From Cognatundibacterium curvum (lineage in GTDB: Bacteria > Pseudomonadota > Gammaproteobacteria > Burkholderiales > Burkholderiaceae_D), in assembly GCF_014284235.1 (NCBI RefSeq), contig NZ_JACOGD010000004.1, positions 248,001-312,000 of the forward strand: DNA of 64,000 nucleotides, read 5' to 3'. The notes under the pieces were generated by a model, which was given only the letters and a program-made list of their open reading frames with translations, did no database searches and was not told where the DNA came from. Below, piece after piece: positions 1 to 9,424 of the stretch; the first letter of the stretch is position 1; every line of letters begins with the position of its first letter. Position numbers and translations under genes: made by a program.

Positions 1-983
1 TTTTCAGACTCTGGCCTGAAGTCGCCATCACAATAACGCTGGAGACTCCGGTCTGATATCAGCATGAAATTCAAGGTATTAGCCCTCTTATAATTTCACA
101 TCAAGCTCAAACGGGTCTCACTTTAAGTAGCACAAAAGTGGTTGTCAAGCGGTATCTACGTGGTATTACCTATCATCTTATTGGTATTAATTATATGCGT
201 GAAATAAATAAGCTAAGTTGATATTTTAAAAGAGTATTTTTAAATAAAAATTTTTTCCTAAGCAAAAGTGGTCTGTTTATTTTTCCCAACATCACTCTAA
301 GTCACAGATCACAATTTACGGCATGAGGCCTGCTAAGGAAAAAAAAGTGAGGCGATCCAGGCGCCATCATTTTTCACCTGAGATCAGCCTGCACTCCCAA
401 TCCGTGACAAGCAGAAAAGTGCCTCAGTCACTGGCAACACTGAAATAAAACCAGCCCCTGTGTAAAACTCAACATTTCAGCAATCCATCATTAACAGTAT
501 TTTTTTGATATTAAAAATGAAAAGATAGCGCCATGCCAAATTTAAAGTGGTATTACAGTCATCCTTAGCCAAAATTATTTGGTTCCGCACCTGCATGGCG
601 GCCCGACAACCCAAGCTGGAAACCGCAGCAAGGATGTTTTACTCTGTTGCAAATTCGCTCAAAAGTATATTTTTTTTAAATAAATGTCTGAAAATACGAA
701 AAGACATGATAAAAATTGGTATATCAACAATCAAAATTGATGAATGTATCAGACATCCGCACTATCACCTCAGCGAATCAAGCCTGCGATACAGCGAATG
801 ATTGATGGACAGTGCCATTCACCGGCTTGCCCGCATGTGCATCTAGGTTCAACTTCTGACTCATCGGGGAAGTCGGTATCAGCTCCTGCATGCACCGGAA
901 ATTCACTGCTCCACAAGCTTCGTTTTTATTATCAACAGCACTGAACATGCGGGTATTTTTCCTATTTCTTTTGTATCAGCTTT
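1..983. other. A+T-rich region without a supported gene
   Basis: No reading frame here looks coding: the two short open frames (547-801 and 744-944) overlap each other, lack ribosome sites and have no recognisable composition. The region is clearly richer in A+T than the genes that follow. The motif AAAAGTGGT occurs at 134-142 and 264-272 and AAAGTGG at 544-550, while GTGGTATTAC occurs at 160-169 and 547-556. These may be protein-binding sites or chance. The promoter of the gene at 984 should lie in the right part. Confidence 0.6.
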
Positions 984-3095
984 ATGTCCATTTCAGATCC
1001 TGCTCAGCTTTTACAGCGCATTCCCGAACTCGAGGAACTCTGCGCAGACCCTAAAATTATCCGTGCCATTGCCAGCGGCGACAGCTTTAAAGTTTACCGG
1101 GCATTGGTAATTGCACGTCTGCTACGCCGCTTGCCGCAACATCAGCAACTGTTGAAGCAACTGACCAGTGAACGCCGGCTATTCGCTAAGCCACTCAAGG
1201 GTACGCCTGCACTGGGTAGCTTTTATTCGCTGGGCTTCAACTTTATCGGCCAGTCGGAAACCGACACCGACAACAGCTATATCGCCATGCACGCCCTGGC
1301 GGTATTGTTTGTCGTGCCAGTGATACCGCTGGGGGCCTATGTGGTCAAGAGTACGGGCGATCGCCAATGGCAAATCTATGCCCGCGCACCGCTGGGATTG
1401 GCCGGCTGGCTCTACACACGGGGCGTGGCAGCCAGTCTGGTCGTCATGGTGATGGCAGGTGCGATACACAGTCAGTACGCAAGTCAGCATCAGGAAATCA
1501 CCATGCTCAATGGTTTTAATCAGACGCTGACGATAGAGGCGGCCGGACAATCAGTGCTGCTGGGTGCAGGTCAGCGCCAACAACTGACTCTGCCTGCCGG
1601 CAAGTTGCAATTAATCGCCAGAGCAAATAATCAGGAAGTGATAGACCGTCTTGATATTGAATTAAAGAGCAGTGATAAGCTCAGTATCTGGAATATCGCA
1701 GGTGCTGCACCGCTGGTTAAAAACACCCACACTTACTACAAGGTGAAGCCGGTTCAGGCGGAGTCAGCTGGAAACCAAGTCGTATATTGCGGCAAACAGT
1801 TTATAGAGTTTGAGAATATTGAATATCCATTCACCGAACCACCGCAATCCATACAAATGAGCAAACACGCAGAAAGTAAAAGCGTAGAGCAACTGGATGT
1901 CATCCGGATTCAGGATGGCGACGGAGCACATGCCTGTGTCAGATATGCATTTGGAAATGGTAGTGAACAATTGATGGTTGCTACATTAGAAGCAATTGCA
2001 AAGATGAATCAATGGACGGAGAGCGATGCGCTTTCCGCAATCTATACCGCCCGTATGACCAGCCTCAGTGAAGCAATCCGGCTTAGCCGCCTGGCGCATA
2101 AAAAGCAGCCGGAAAACCTGCGCCTGGAACGCATACTGCAAGACCTGCGCAACGAACAGGGCGCGAACCGCGAACAGCTCAGCGAATATGACGCAAAAGC
2201 GAAAGCCAGTCCCGATAATCCTGACGCGCAGTATCTGTATGCGTCGCTACTGCAGGGCAAGGCTGGGCTGACCGCAATCCAGAAACTGCATGGGCGCTTT
2301 CCAGACCATACGGCAATTCTGCGTAGCCTGATATGGCGTGAATATATACATGGCGATTACCAACAGGGTTTGCGCCACCTTGCCCGGTTACACCAGCTTT
2401 CAGAACCTGATGCTCAGCATCTTGGTGACGAAGAGATTTTCATGCTAGTAGCCTTGCAACGTCCTCAGGATGCAATGGCCATGCTCGACCGCTATCTGAG
2501 CAGTGACAGCTATGAAGATAAGTTCGGTGCAGCTACGCAATTGATACGCATATACCAATTGCTTGGCAAAGATACCGGTCTGGCTATCAGCAGACTGCCG
2601 GAACAACTGCGCAAGGACCCGGCAGCACTGGAGGTTTTATCGGCCCGTACCGGCTTGTTAACACAAACAAAAAATCCTGCAACTGAACTTCTTCTTAAAT
2701 CGTATAAAGCGTTGCGTGAGCAACCTGAAAAATTGATGGGCATAGTACAGAATTTCAGCATACAGCAACTCAATCAGCATTTCGGGCGTGACCAGCTGTA
2801 CTTACTATTCGTCAAAGCCAGTCAGAGTGAGAAAAAACAACTGGAAGACCGTCTGGCTATTGCACTGAACCTTGCCAAACCTGAGCGCGAAAAAATCAAA
2901 GCCTATATCCGTGGCGAAGCAATGAATCTGGATGAATACGACATCGAACCGGATTTGTGGAATGCCGCCCGGCTGCTGCGCTCTTTCCATCCAGGTATAC
3001 CGAAAACTGAACAGCAGTCGCTGCGCCAGCAAGTCATCAAAAATGACGTGATGCACGGTGCCATCAGCTATGCAGCACAACACTGGCAAGGATAA
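984..3095 (+). CDS. two-TM membrane protein with TPR-like helical repeats, unknown function
   Basis: The product is a 703-residue protein that I do not recognise as a named family. The N-terminal 100 residues are soluble and charged. Two hydrophobic segments follow at about 101-122 and 147-163, then a domain that may be beta-rich (about 165-350), then a long alpha-helical part (about 355-690). In that part, stretches around 370-440 read like tetratricopeptide repeats. It would sit in the inner membrane with a large soluble C-terminal region for protein contacts. The stop codon is only 5 nt from the start of an M48 metalloprotease, so the two are very likely co-transcribed and may act together, for example with this protein as adaptor or substrate holder. 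That role is inference. No clear Shine-Dalgarno is visible before the ATG. Confidence 0.7.
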   Translation: MSISDPAQLLQRIPELEELCADPKIIRAIASGDSFKVYRALVIARLLRRLPQHQQLLKQLTSERRLFAKPLKGTPALGSFYSLGFNFIGQSETDTDNSYIAMHALAVLFVVPVIPLGAYVVKSTGDRQWQIYARAPLGLAGWLYTRGVAASLVVMVMAGAIHSQYASQHQEITMLNGFNQTLTIEAAGQSVLLGAGQRQQLTLPAGKLQLIARANNQEVIDRLDIELKSSDKLSIWNIAGAAPLVKNTHTYYKVKPVQAESAGNQVVYCGKQFIEFENIEYPFTEPPQSIQMSKHAESKSVEQLDVIRIQDGDGAHACVRYAFGNGSEQLMVATLEAIAKMNQWTESDALSAIYTARMTSLSEAIRLSRLAHKKQPENLRLERILQDLRNEQGANREQLSEYDAKAKASPDNPDAQYLYASLLQGKAGLTAIQKLHGRFPDHTAILRSLIWREYIHGDYQQGLRHLARLHQLSEPDAQHLGDEEIFMLVALQRPQDAMAMLDRYLSSDSYEDKFGAATQLIRIYQLLGKDTGLAISRLPEQLRKDPAALEVLSARTGLLTQTKNPATELLLKSYKALREQPEKLMGIVQNFSIQQLNQHFGRDQLYLLFVKASQSEKKQLEDRLAIALNLAKPEREKIKAYIRGEAMNLDEYDIEPDLWNAARLLRSFHPGIPKTEQQSLRQQVIKNDVMHGAISYAAQHWQG

Positions 3096-3100
3096 TCATC

Positions 3101-4591
3101 ATGCAAACACAAGAAAAAAATCTGCGTTACCGCGCTATTCTGATCGTTGCTCTTTGGCTGGGATTCTGGCTGATCGCACTGAGTCTGATAGCTGGTTTAT
3201 TATGGATACCGTATACACAAATTCATTTTCGCTCACTCAATTTTTCCGGCGTAATCGCCGCCATTGCCGCATTCTCGCTGGCTTATGCATTACGCCCACG
3301 CTGGCAAAAAAAACAGCAGTCCAACAAGGTACATCCGCTGCAGCGCGAGCAGGCACCTGCCTTGTATACTCTGGTGGAAAACATCGCGGCATCGCTTGAG
3401 GTGAAAGCCCAGGTAAATATTCAACTGATCGCTGCGGCCTCCGCTTACATCAGTCCTGAAAGAAACTGGTTAGGCCAGATCCGCTCACTTGAAGTCGGCT
3501 TAGGCCTGCCCTTATTGTCAAGTTTAAGTGAGCGCGAACTCAGCACCGTCATTGCGCATGAATTTGGACACTTCGTCGGAGGTGACTTATCTCTGGGCCC
3601 ATGGATTTACCGGACCCGTGCGTCCATCGCTAACACAGTCTATGATCTGGATGATTCGATTTTTTTTCTGGACTTGCTATTCCTGAGTTACGGTAAATGG
3701 TTTCTGCGCATTTCTGCCAGCATTTCCCGATCACAGGAGTTCGCAGCAGATGCGCTTGCGGCACAGAAGTTCGGCACCACTGCCAGCCGTGCCGCACTGG
3801 AAAAAGTACATCTGATTGATCCTATGTGGTCAGCCTACCTTGATCATGAATTAGGCAACGCGTTGCAGCATGGCGCGAAAGTCCCAATCTTCGAAGGCTT
3901 TCGTCGCTTTTGCAAACCTGGCATCCGGCGTGCAGAAGTGATCAAAACGATACAGCGCAGCGAAAATGCCGCCAAAACAGAGTTTGATACCCATCCCACA
4001 CTGGCAGAACGGGTACAGGCAATTTGTCCGGGTTCAGAGCCTGGTATGCCACCACTTGCGGAATGTCTGCATCTGACCGGCGGCGAGGCAGCTACTGAAC
4101 ATGCCTGGTATCAGTCCTGGTCGCAACAGGAAATTAAAGAAGTCAGCTGGGAGCGATATGGCGTAGATATCGTGCAAAGCCAGAACAGTGAACGCTTTGC
4201 CGGCAGCTGGATGGACCCGCACAAACTGAGTCTGCGCAATCTTCCTGACCTGGCAAGCAGAGTCGACACTTTGTGGGAGCAGTTACGTCCCCAAGGCATC
4301 AGCTTCCTGTCTCCCATGGGGAAACGTCACTATATTTCATCCATACTGGAAGACTGGATCTGTGCCTGCCTGACTCAATATGGGTTTCGGCTTGATTACG
4401 TACCGGGAAAAGACGTAATACTGCACCGCGATGAGACCGCACTCTCACCAAGGCAATTATTAGAACAGGCGATCGAAAGCAAACTAAGCGCAGAGTATCT
4501 GCAACAGTTTGAGCTGACGCCGGATACCCCCACAGTTGCACCCGCATCCGCGCCAATTTCCAGTGCGCTGAACAGCGAAGCTCTCGCCTGA
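3101..4591 (+). CDS. M48 family membrane metalloprotease
   Basis: This is a zinc endopeptidase of the M48 (Ste24/HtpX-like) family, 496 residues. Two membrane segments are visible at about 11-33 and 48-66. The zinc motif HEFGH is at 153-157, and the third ligand is E213 within the ExxxD motif (EFAAD) typical of the family. The C-terminal 200 residues are soluble and not recognised; they end in a Pro/Ala-rich tail. M48 peptidases of this type act in quality control of membrane or envelope proteins. The gene follows the helical-repeat membrane protein by 5 nt, so the pair is probably one functional unit. Substrate unknown. Confidence 0.88.
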   Translation: MQTQEKNLRYRAILIVALWLGFWLIALSLIAGLLWIPYTQIHFRSLNFSGVIAAIAAFSLAYALRPRWQKKQQSNKVHPLQREQAPALYTLVENIAASLEVKAQVNIQLIAAASAYISPERNWLGQIRSLEVGLGLPLLSSLSERELSTVIAHEFGHFVGGDLSLGPWIYRTRASIANTVYDLDDSIFFLDLLFLSYGKWFLRISASISRSQEFAADALAAQKFGTTASRAALEKVHLIDPMWSAYLDHELGNALQHGAKVPIFEGFRRFCKPGIRRAEVIKTIQRSENAAKTEFDTHPTLAERVQAICPGSEPGMPPLAECLHLTGGEAATEHAWYQSWSQQEIKEVSWERYGVDIVQSQNSERFAGSWMDPHKLSLRNLPDLASRVDTLWEQLRPQGISFLSPMGKRHYISSILEDWICACLTQYGFRLDYVPGKDVILHRDETALSPRQLLEQAIESKLSAEYLQQFELTPDTPTVAPASAPISSALNSEALA

Positions 4592-4623
4592 TAACTAGCA
4601 GGTAAACGACAGGCAAGGAGAGT

Positions 4624-4707
4624 GCCGGGATGGCACTCTCCATTTTGCAGTCTCCATTTTGCAGTCCCCCTTTTGCGGTCTCCATTTGGTACTATCCACA
4701 TGGCACT
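4624..4707. repeat. degenerate 14-nt tandem repeat, six units
   Basis: Six consecutive 14-nt units end in GCACT, GCAGT, GCAGT, GCGGT, GTACT and GCACT. The second and third units (4638-4651 and 4652-4665) are identical copies of CTCCATTTTGCAGT. The first and last units share ATGGCACT. The array lies between the M48 protease stop and the most likely start of the DUF1275 gene. The unit length is not a multiple of three, which argues against a coding repeat. Confidence 0.8.
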
Positions 4708-4789
4708 CTTTCCCTTGCTCACAAGGTACAATGCCCGGAGACACCCCTATGCCCGCTTCATGCTGCCCTCACTACGCCGCTCTCTGATT

Positions 4790-5536
4790 ATGCCGCTTCA
4801 CTATCTGTCTGCACTCACCTCACCAAAACGCACCGCCAGAACCAATCTGCATCTGGGTATCGCTTTGGCTGCGATAGCTGGTGCGATCAATGCAGGTGGT
4901 TTTCTGGCGGTGGGCAAATACACCTCGCACATGACAGGCATGCTGTCAGAAGCCGCGGATGATTTTGTACTGGGACGCTGGCTGGCTGCACTGGCAGCTT
5001 TATTCATGTTACTGAGTTTCGCGGCAGGCGCGGCCAGTACTGCCATGATGATCCACTTCGCACGCGATCACCGCATGCGCTATATCTACACGCCGGTATT
5101 GCTGCTGGAAGCCGCGCTGCTATTGGTGTTCGGCCTGACTGGCACAGAGTTACAGACCCATGCGCTGGTCACGGTATCGCTGACCACCGTCTTGCTGTGC
5201 TATCTGATGGGCCTGCAAAATGCACTGATCACGAAAATTTCGAATGCAGAGATACGCACTACTCATGTGACAGGCCTGGTCACCGATCTGGGCATAGAAC
5301 TGGGCAAACTGCTTTACTGGCGCCGTGTCAGAAAGCTGTTGCCGGATCAGGAGCTGGCTGGTGTGAATATAGAAAAACTACGTCTGTGCAGCGTGCTGGT
5401 AGCCGCATTTTTTGGTGGTGCCTTAGTGGGTGCAGCGGGTTTCAAGCATCTGGGTTTTGTCGCAACAGTACCGATTGCACTTGGACTGATTACGCTGGCA
5501 CTGGCACCGAATCTGAAACCACGCAGCCAAAAATAA
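4790..5536 (+). CDS. YoaK/DUF1275 family membrane protein
   Basis: The product is an integral membrane protein of the DUF1275 (YoaK) family, 248 residues from the chosen ATG. The first hydrophobic block carries the family-like stretch GAINAGGFLAVGKYTSHMTG, and the later NALITKISNAEIRTTHVTG segment is also typical. About six hydrophobic segments are seen. The family is widespread and presumed to transport something, but no substrate is established. The open frame extends upstream to a GTG at 4622, but that part runs through the 14-nt tandem repeat and has no family match. ATG 4790 (or 4760) is therefore preferred. A bidirectional terminator overlaps the stop codon. Confidence 0.82.
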   Translation: MPLHYLSALTSPKRTARTNLHLGIALAAIAGAINAGGFLAVGKYTSHMTGMLSEAADDFVLGRWLAALAALFMLLSFAAGAASTAMMIHFARDHRMRYIYTPVLLLEAALLLVFGLTGTELQTHALVTVSLTTVLLCYLMGLQNALITKISNAEIRTTHVTGLVTDLGIELGKLLYWRRVRKLLPDQELAGVNIEKLRLCSVLVAAFFGGALVGAAGFKHLGFVATVPIALGLITLALAPNLKPRSQK

Positions 5537-5557
5537 AACCGGCTCAAGGCCGGTTTT
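5535..5557. terminator. bidirectional rho-independent terminator
   Basis: The stem AAAACCGGC / GCCGGTTTT has a 5-nt loop, with A- and T-runs at its two sides. It starts inside the TAA stop of the DUF1275 gene and also faces the 3' end of prfC, so it can serve both convergent genes. Confidence 0.85.
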
Positions 5558-5581
5558 ATTGCTAACTCTGCAGAGTAAACA

Positions 5582-7246
5582 TCAGCTCAGTTTCGCTGCA
5601 TGCTCACGTGTAGCATGGAAGGTAACGCCAGGCCAGCGTTCCTGCGTCAGTTTCAGATTGACACCGGAAGTCGCCAGATAGGCCATATTACCAGCCGCAT
5701 CAAAAGCGATGTTCGCACCCGCCGATGAGCGCTCAAAATCGGCCAGCATTTTCTTATCGTCACAGGTGATCCAGCGTGCACTGCTGATGCTGGTGCCCTC
5801 AAACACGGCATCCACACCATATTCATTTTTGAGACGGCTGGCCACCACTTCAAACTGCAGCACACCAACCGCGCCCAGCACCAGATCACTGCTGACCACA
5901 GGCTTAAACACCTGTACCGCACCCTCTTCACCCAATTGCTGCAAACCTTTTTGCAATTGCTTGATCTTGAGCGGATTCAGGATACGTGCGGTACGGAAGA
6001 AGTCCGGAGCGAAGTAAGGAATACCGGTAAATTGCAACATCTCGCCTTCAGAAAAACTGTCGCCAATCTGCATATTGCCGTGATTTGGCAAACCGATGAT
6101 ATCGCCTGCATACGCCTCTTCCACCTGCTCACGCGAGGACGCCATGAAGGTCACCACTGAGGACACTTTGATGTCGCGGTTCAGACGCAGGTGCTTGAGT
6201 TTCATGCCACGCTCGAAACGTCCGGAACACACGCGTAAAAATGCGATACGGTCACGGTGCGCCGGGTCCATATTGGCCTGAATCTTAAATACAAAGCCAG
6301 AGAAAGGCTGTTCATTTGGCTCAACCGAACGCACAGTCGCATCACGCTCACGTGGCGGCGGTGCCCAGTCCAGCAAGGCATTCAAAATTTCACGTACACC
6401 GAAGTTATTAATCGCAGAACCAAAGAATACCGGGGTCTGTACACCTGCGAGGAAGTCTTCCAGACTGAAGGGATGGGAAGCGCCATGCACTAATTCCACT
6501 TCCATTTTTAACTGATCCATCTCCAGCGGGAACATCTCCTGCAAGCGTGGATTGTCTATGCCTTTGATGACTTCAAATTCCTGATCGGCACGCTCACTAC
6601 CCGGCGTAAACAACAGAATCTCATCGTTCAGGATGTGATACACACCGCGGAAGTTTTTACCCATGCCGATAGGCCAGGTCACGGGGGCGCATTGAATTTT
6701 CAACACCGATTCCAGTTCATCCAGCAATTCCAGCGGATCACGCGTTTCACGGTCCATCTTGTTGACGAAAGTGATGATAGGCGTATTGCGCATGCGGCAG
6801 ACATTGAGCAGCTTGATGGTTTGCTCTTCCACACCTTTAGCCGCATCAATCACCATCAGCGCTGAATCCACTGCCGTCAGTACGCGATAGGTATCTTCAG
6901 AAAAGTCCTGGTGACCCGGGGTATCAAGCAAATTCACCACGTGATTGCGGTATTCAAACTGCATGACTGAAGAAGCGACGGAAATGCCGCGCTGCTTTTC
7001 GATTTCCATCCAGTCCGAGGTCGCATGACGGCCGCTCTTACGTGCTTTGACGGTACCGGCCAGCTGAATCGCGCCGGAAAACATCAGCAGCTTTTCTGTC
7101 AGTGTGGTTTTACCCGCATCCGGGTGAGAAATAATGCCGAAAGTACGGCGCCGGGCCACTTCACGGTTGATCAGATTTTTTGACGGCGCACTGTTGGTGA
7201 CCGTGCTTGAAGTAGCGTCGTCCGGGGATTCGTTGATGGTAGTCAT
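5582..7246 (-). CDS. prfC: peptide chain release factor 3
   Basis: RF3 is a translational GTPase that recycles RF1/RF2 from the ribosome after peptide release. The product is 554 residues. The G domain shows G1 HPDAGKTT (41-48), the switch segment with RGISV (86-90), G3 DTPGH (108-112) and G4 NKMD (162-165). The C-terminal domains are full length. The first 25 residues form a Ser/Thr-rich extension absent from the shorter E. coli protein (529 residues). The gene stands alone on the minus strand, ends at the shared terminator at 5535-5557, and is separated from the next gene by about 300 bp. Confidence 0.97.
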   Translation of the reverse strand: MTTINESPDDATSSTVTNSAPSKNLINREVARRRTFGIISHPDAGKTTLTEKLLMFSGAIQLAGTVKARKSGRHATSDWMEIEKQRGISVASSVMQFEYRNHVVNLLDTPGHQDFSEDTYRVLTAVDSALMVIDAAKGVEEQTIKLLNVCRMRNTPIITFVNKMDRETRDPLELLDELESVLKIQCAPVTWPIGMGKNFRGVYHILNDEILLFTPGSERADQEFEVIKGIDNPRLQEMFPLEMDQLKMEVELVHGASHPFSLEDFLAGVQTPVFFGSAINNFGVREILNALLDWAPPPRERDATVRSVEPNEQPFSGFVFKIQANMDPAHRDRIAFLRVCSGRFERGMKLKHLRLNRDIKVSSVVTFMASSREQVEEAYAGDIIGLPNHGNMQIGDSFSEGEMLQFTGIPYFAPDFFRTARILNPLKIKQLQKGLQQLGEEGAVQVFKPVVSSDLVLGAVGVLQFEVVASRLKNEYGVDAVFEGTSISSARWITCDDKKMLADFERSSAGANIAFDAAGNMAYLATSGVNLKLTQERWPGVTFHATREHAAKLS

Positions 7247-7543
7247 AACAGGTGCCGCAAATTGGAAGGAAAACCCATCATTTTAGCTGGTATTGCTCCT
7301 CAAGTCGAATCATAGTGTACTGACAAGTACGCCTTACAGATTAGACAGATACCAACATCCAGCTCTGGTAATATTGCCGGTGCGATATGTTAATACCAAT
7401 GCATAGCAGCACCTGGATTGGACATATCAGATAAAAACGGGATTAACGTAAAACTGCCAGGGCCGGGGATGCTGACCATGATCTCCCCCTTATCGGGACT
7501 AAATTGCGTCCGTCCTCAAAAATAAAATCAAAAGAGGCCTTCA

Positions 7544-8257
7544 ATGAAAAGAATAGCTTTGCTCTGCACACTGACACTCGCTGGTATCACACCCAGCGCA
7601 TTTGCCCTCACAGCAGAGCCTGCCAAAGCCGATCCGCTATGGCAGAACACCTTGCACTATGTGCGTGCCAGTTCGGGTTGGGTTGCTGGCAGCATCACTT
7701 CAGCGTATATAGCCAAAGGAAATAACTGGAAAGAGCAGGCTGATCTGGTACCGACAGCCAGGCTGCAAAGCTGGGAAAATGGCGAACCGGTGCGCATGAC
7801 CGAAGACCGGTCTGACAAAAAAAATTCACGTACCGTCCACATCAGCAGCGCGATTGCCAATCATCCAGAGCTGATTCTGGCCGACTGCCCACTTCCTAAG
7901 CGTGTCGCGACACCGGCAACTGCCGCTGGCACCGTCGTATTTCAATGCAAAATTGAGACTAAGGCCGTCAACTACACTCTGACAACCAGTGTTGATCAGA
8001 ACTCGGGACGCCCGCTGCGTGTAACGGCAACAGAAAATGAAACAACGGCCCAGATTGATTTTTCACAGAATGCTGAGGGTATTTCTGTGCCAGCGCAATT
8101 ACGGCTGGAGTACCGCCCGGCCAATGAAGCAGATCGCTGGACCATCAATATGCTTAACGAAGACTGGCAGCGCAAACCGGAACAACAGATCAAGGCAGCG
8201 ATACAGCCCGCGTTTCTCAGACTGACGGAAATTAAAATGCAGATCATGGAACGATAG
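7544..8257 (+). CDS. secreted protein of unknown function
   Basis: The product is 237 residues and I do not recognise the family. An N-terminal signal peptide (MKRIALLCTLTLAGITPSAFA) with a good cleavage site indicates export to the periplasm. The mature part is hydrophilic, probably mostly beta, with only two cysteines (around CPLP and FQCK, about 117 and 134) that could form a disulfide. A purine-rich ribosome site AGAGG lies before the ATG. It is followed by a gene for an exported nuclease on the same strand, 136 nt away, so co-transcription is possible but not shown. Confidence 0.75.
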   Translation: MKRIALLCTLTLAGITPSAFALTAEPAKADPLWQNTLHYVRASSGWVAGSITSAYIAKGNNWKEQADLVPTARLQSWENGEPVRMTEDRSDKKNSRTVHISSAIANHPELILADCPLPKRVATPATAAGTVVFQCKIETKAVNYTLTTSVDQNSGRPLRVTATENETTAQIDFSQNAEGISVPAQLRLEYRPANEADRWTINMLNEDWQRKPEQQIKAAIQPAFLRLTEIKMQIMER

Positions 8258-8393
8258 ATAAAGAACAGCGGTCAAAATCCGCGACGCTAAACCCTGTGCT
8301 GTTCAGGCGAGGCAGATTACCTGGTGCGCTACGCATCACCCACTTTTTACGCTGCTCCAAGGGCAGTAAATTTAAGAATTTTTCTGATTGCAA

Positions 8394-9407
8394 ATGAAAA
8401 AACTATTCATCACTACGTTACTCATGGCAGCAACTGCCTTTCCACAACTCAGTTTTGCCTGGGGTGCAGATGGTCACCAAAGTATAGGTGCAGTGGCAGA
8501 CAATCTGCTGGCGGGTACCAAGGCTGGTGCTCAGGTGAAAGCCATTTTGGGTAACAATACGCTGGAAAAAGTCGCGGTCTGGGGCGATTGCGTGAAAGGC
8601 ATCGCACCGGAAAAAGACTTTGCTTACACCTCGACTGGTCGTTATCCGGAATGTGCACCGTTTGAGACCGCTGCCGGGATTGCAGCGATGGCAGATTACG
8701 TCAAACGGAATAACTCCGCATGCAATCCTGCGTTTGATGAAGAAACCTGCCATAAGCAATACCACTACGCCGACGTCGCGATTCAACACGATCAATACAA
8801 GACCGGTTATGTCGGCACCAGCGATCATGACGTGGTACAGGCAATCCGCGCAGCCGCGCTGGTATTGCAAGGTAAGGAAGCCCCAAAACCATTTTCATTC
8901 AAAGACAAAGAAGAGGCTCTGGCGCTGTTAGTTCACTATGTCGGTGATATTCACCAACCTTTGCACGTAGGTTCAGTTTTTCTGAATGCAGAGGGTAAAG
9001 TCATCGACCCGGATAGTGGCGAGTACGACCGTGGCTCGAATACCGTGGGCGGCAACGCGCTGCAATGCCCTTGCGGTAATCTGCATTCGCTGTGGGATGA
9101 CGTACCGTTTAATTACAAACGCGGCAAAATGAATGAGGCCTTGAGCAAAAAAGCCAAGACCTATTCGGTGGTGAAAGCACCGGTTGAGCAGTTGCCGGTA
9201 TTGTGGGCCAATGACGCCATACGCGATGCCAGAAAACTGTTTGATGGTACCCAATTCAGCAAGAGCACACCGAATCAACGCGGCAATAGCTGGTCTATCG
9301 CACTGCCACTGGAATATGAAAAAACCATGTCCAACCTGAAGGATGATGCACTGGTCCGTGCGGGCGCGCATCTGACTCAGATACTGCAAGCAATCTGGCC
9401 TGAATAA
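8394..9407 (+). CDS. S1/P1-type zinc-dependent nuclease, exported
   Basis: This is a single-strand nuclease/3'-nucleotidase of the S1/P1 family, with three zinc ions expected. A signal peptide ends at ...LSFA, so the mature chain begins with Trp followed by GADGH. In this family the amino group of Trp1 and His6 bind zinc, and both are in place. Later ligands are seen in HYVGDIHQPLHVG (HxxxD...H) and HSLWDD (HxxxD). The protein should act in the periplasm or outside the cell, releasing nucleotides or phosphate. The ATG at 8394 is preferred over a TTG at 8388. sppA follows after 17 nt, so the two form a likely transcription unit. Confidence 0.92.
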   Translation: MKKLFITTLLMAATAFPQLSFAWGADGHQSIGAVADNLLAGTKAGAQVKAILGNNTLEKVAVWGDCVKGIAPEKDFAYTSTGRYPECAPFETAAGIAAMADYVKRNNSACNPAFDEETCHKQYHYADVAIQHDQYKTGYVGTSDHDVVQAIRAAALVLQGKEAPKPFSFKDKEEALALLVHYVGDIHQPLHVGSVFLNAEGKVIDPDSGEYDRGSNTVGGNALQCPCGNLHSLWDDVPFNYKRGKMNEALSKKAKTYSVVKAPVEQLPVLWANDAIRDARKLFDGTQFSKSTPNQRGNSWSIALPLEYEKTMSNLKDDALVRAGAHLTQILQAIWPE

Positions 9408-9424
9408 CACAAGGAGCTACTACT

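Noticed and set aside
547..944. Two short overlapping frames at the left end
   Set aside because: No ribosome site, no signal peptide and no coding composition; they lie in A+T-rich DNA.
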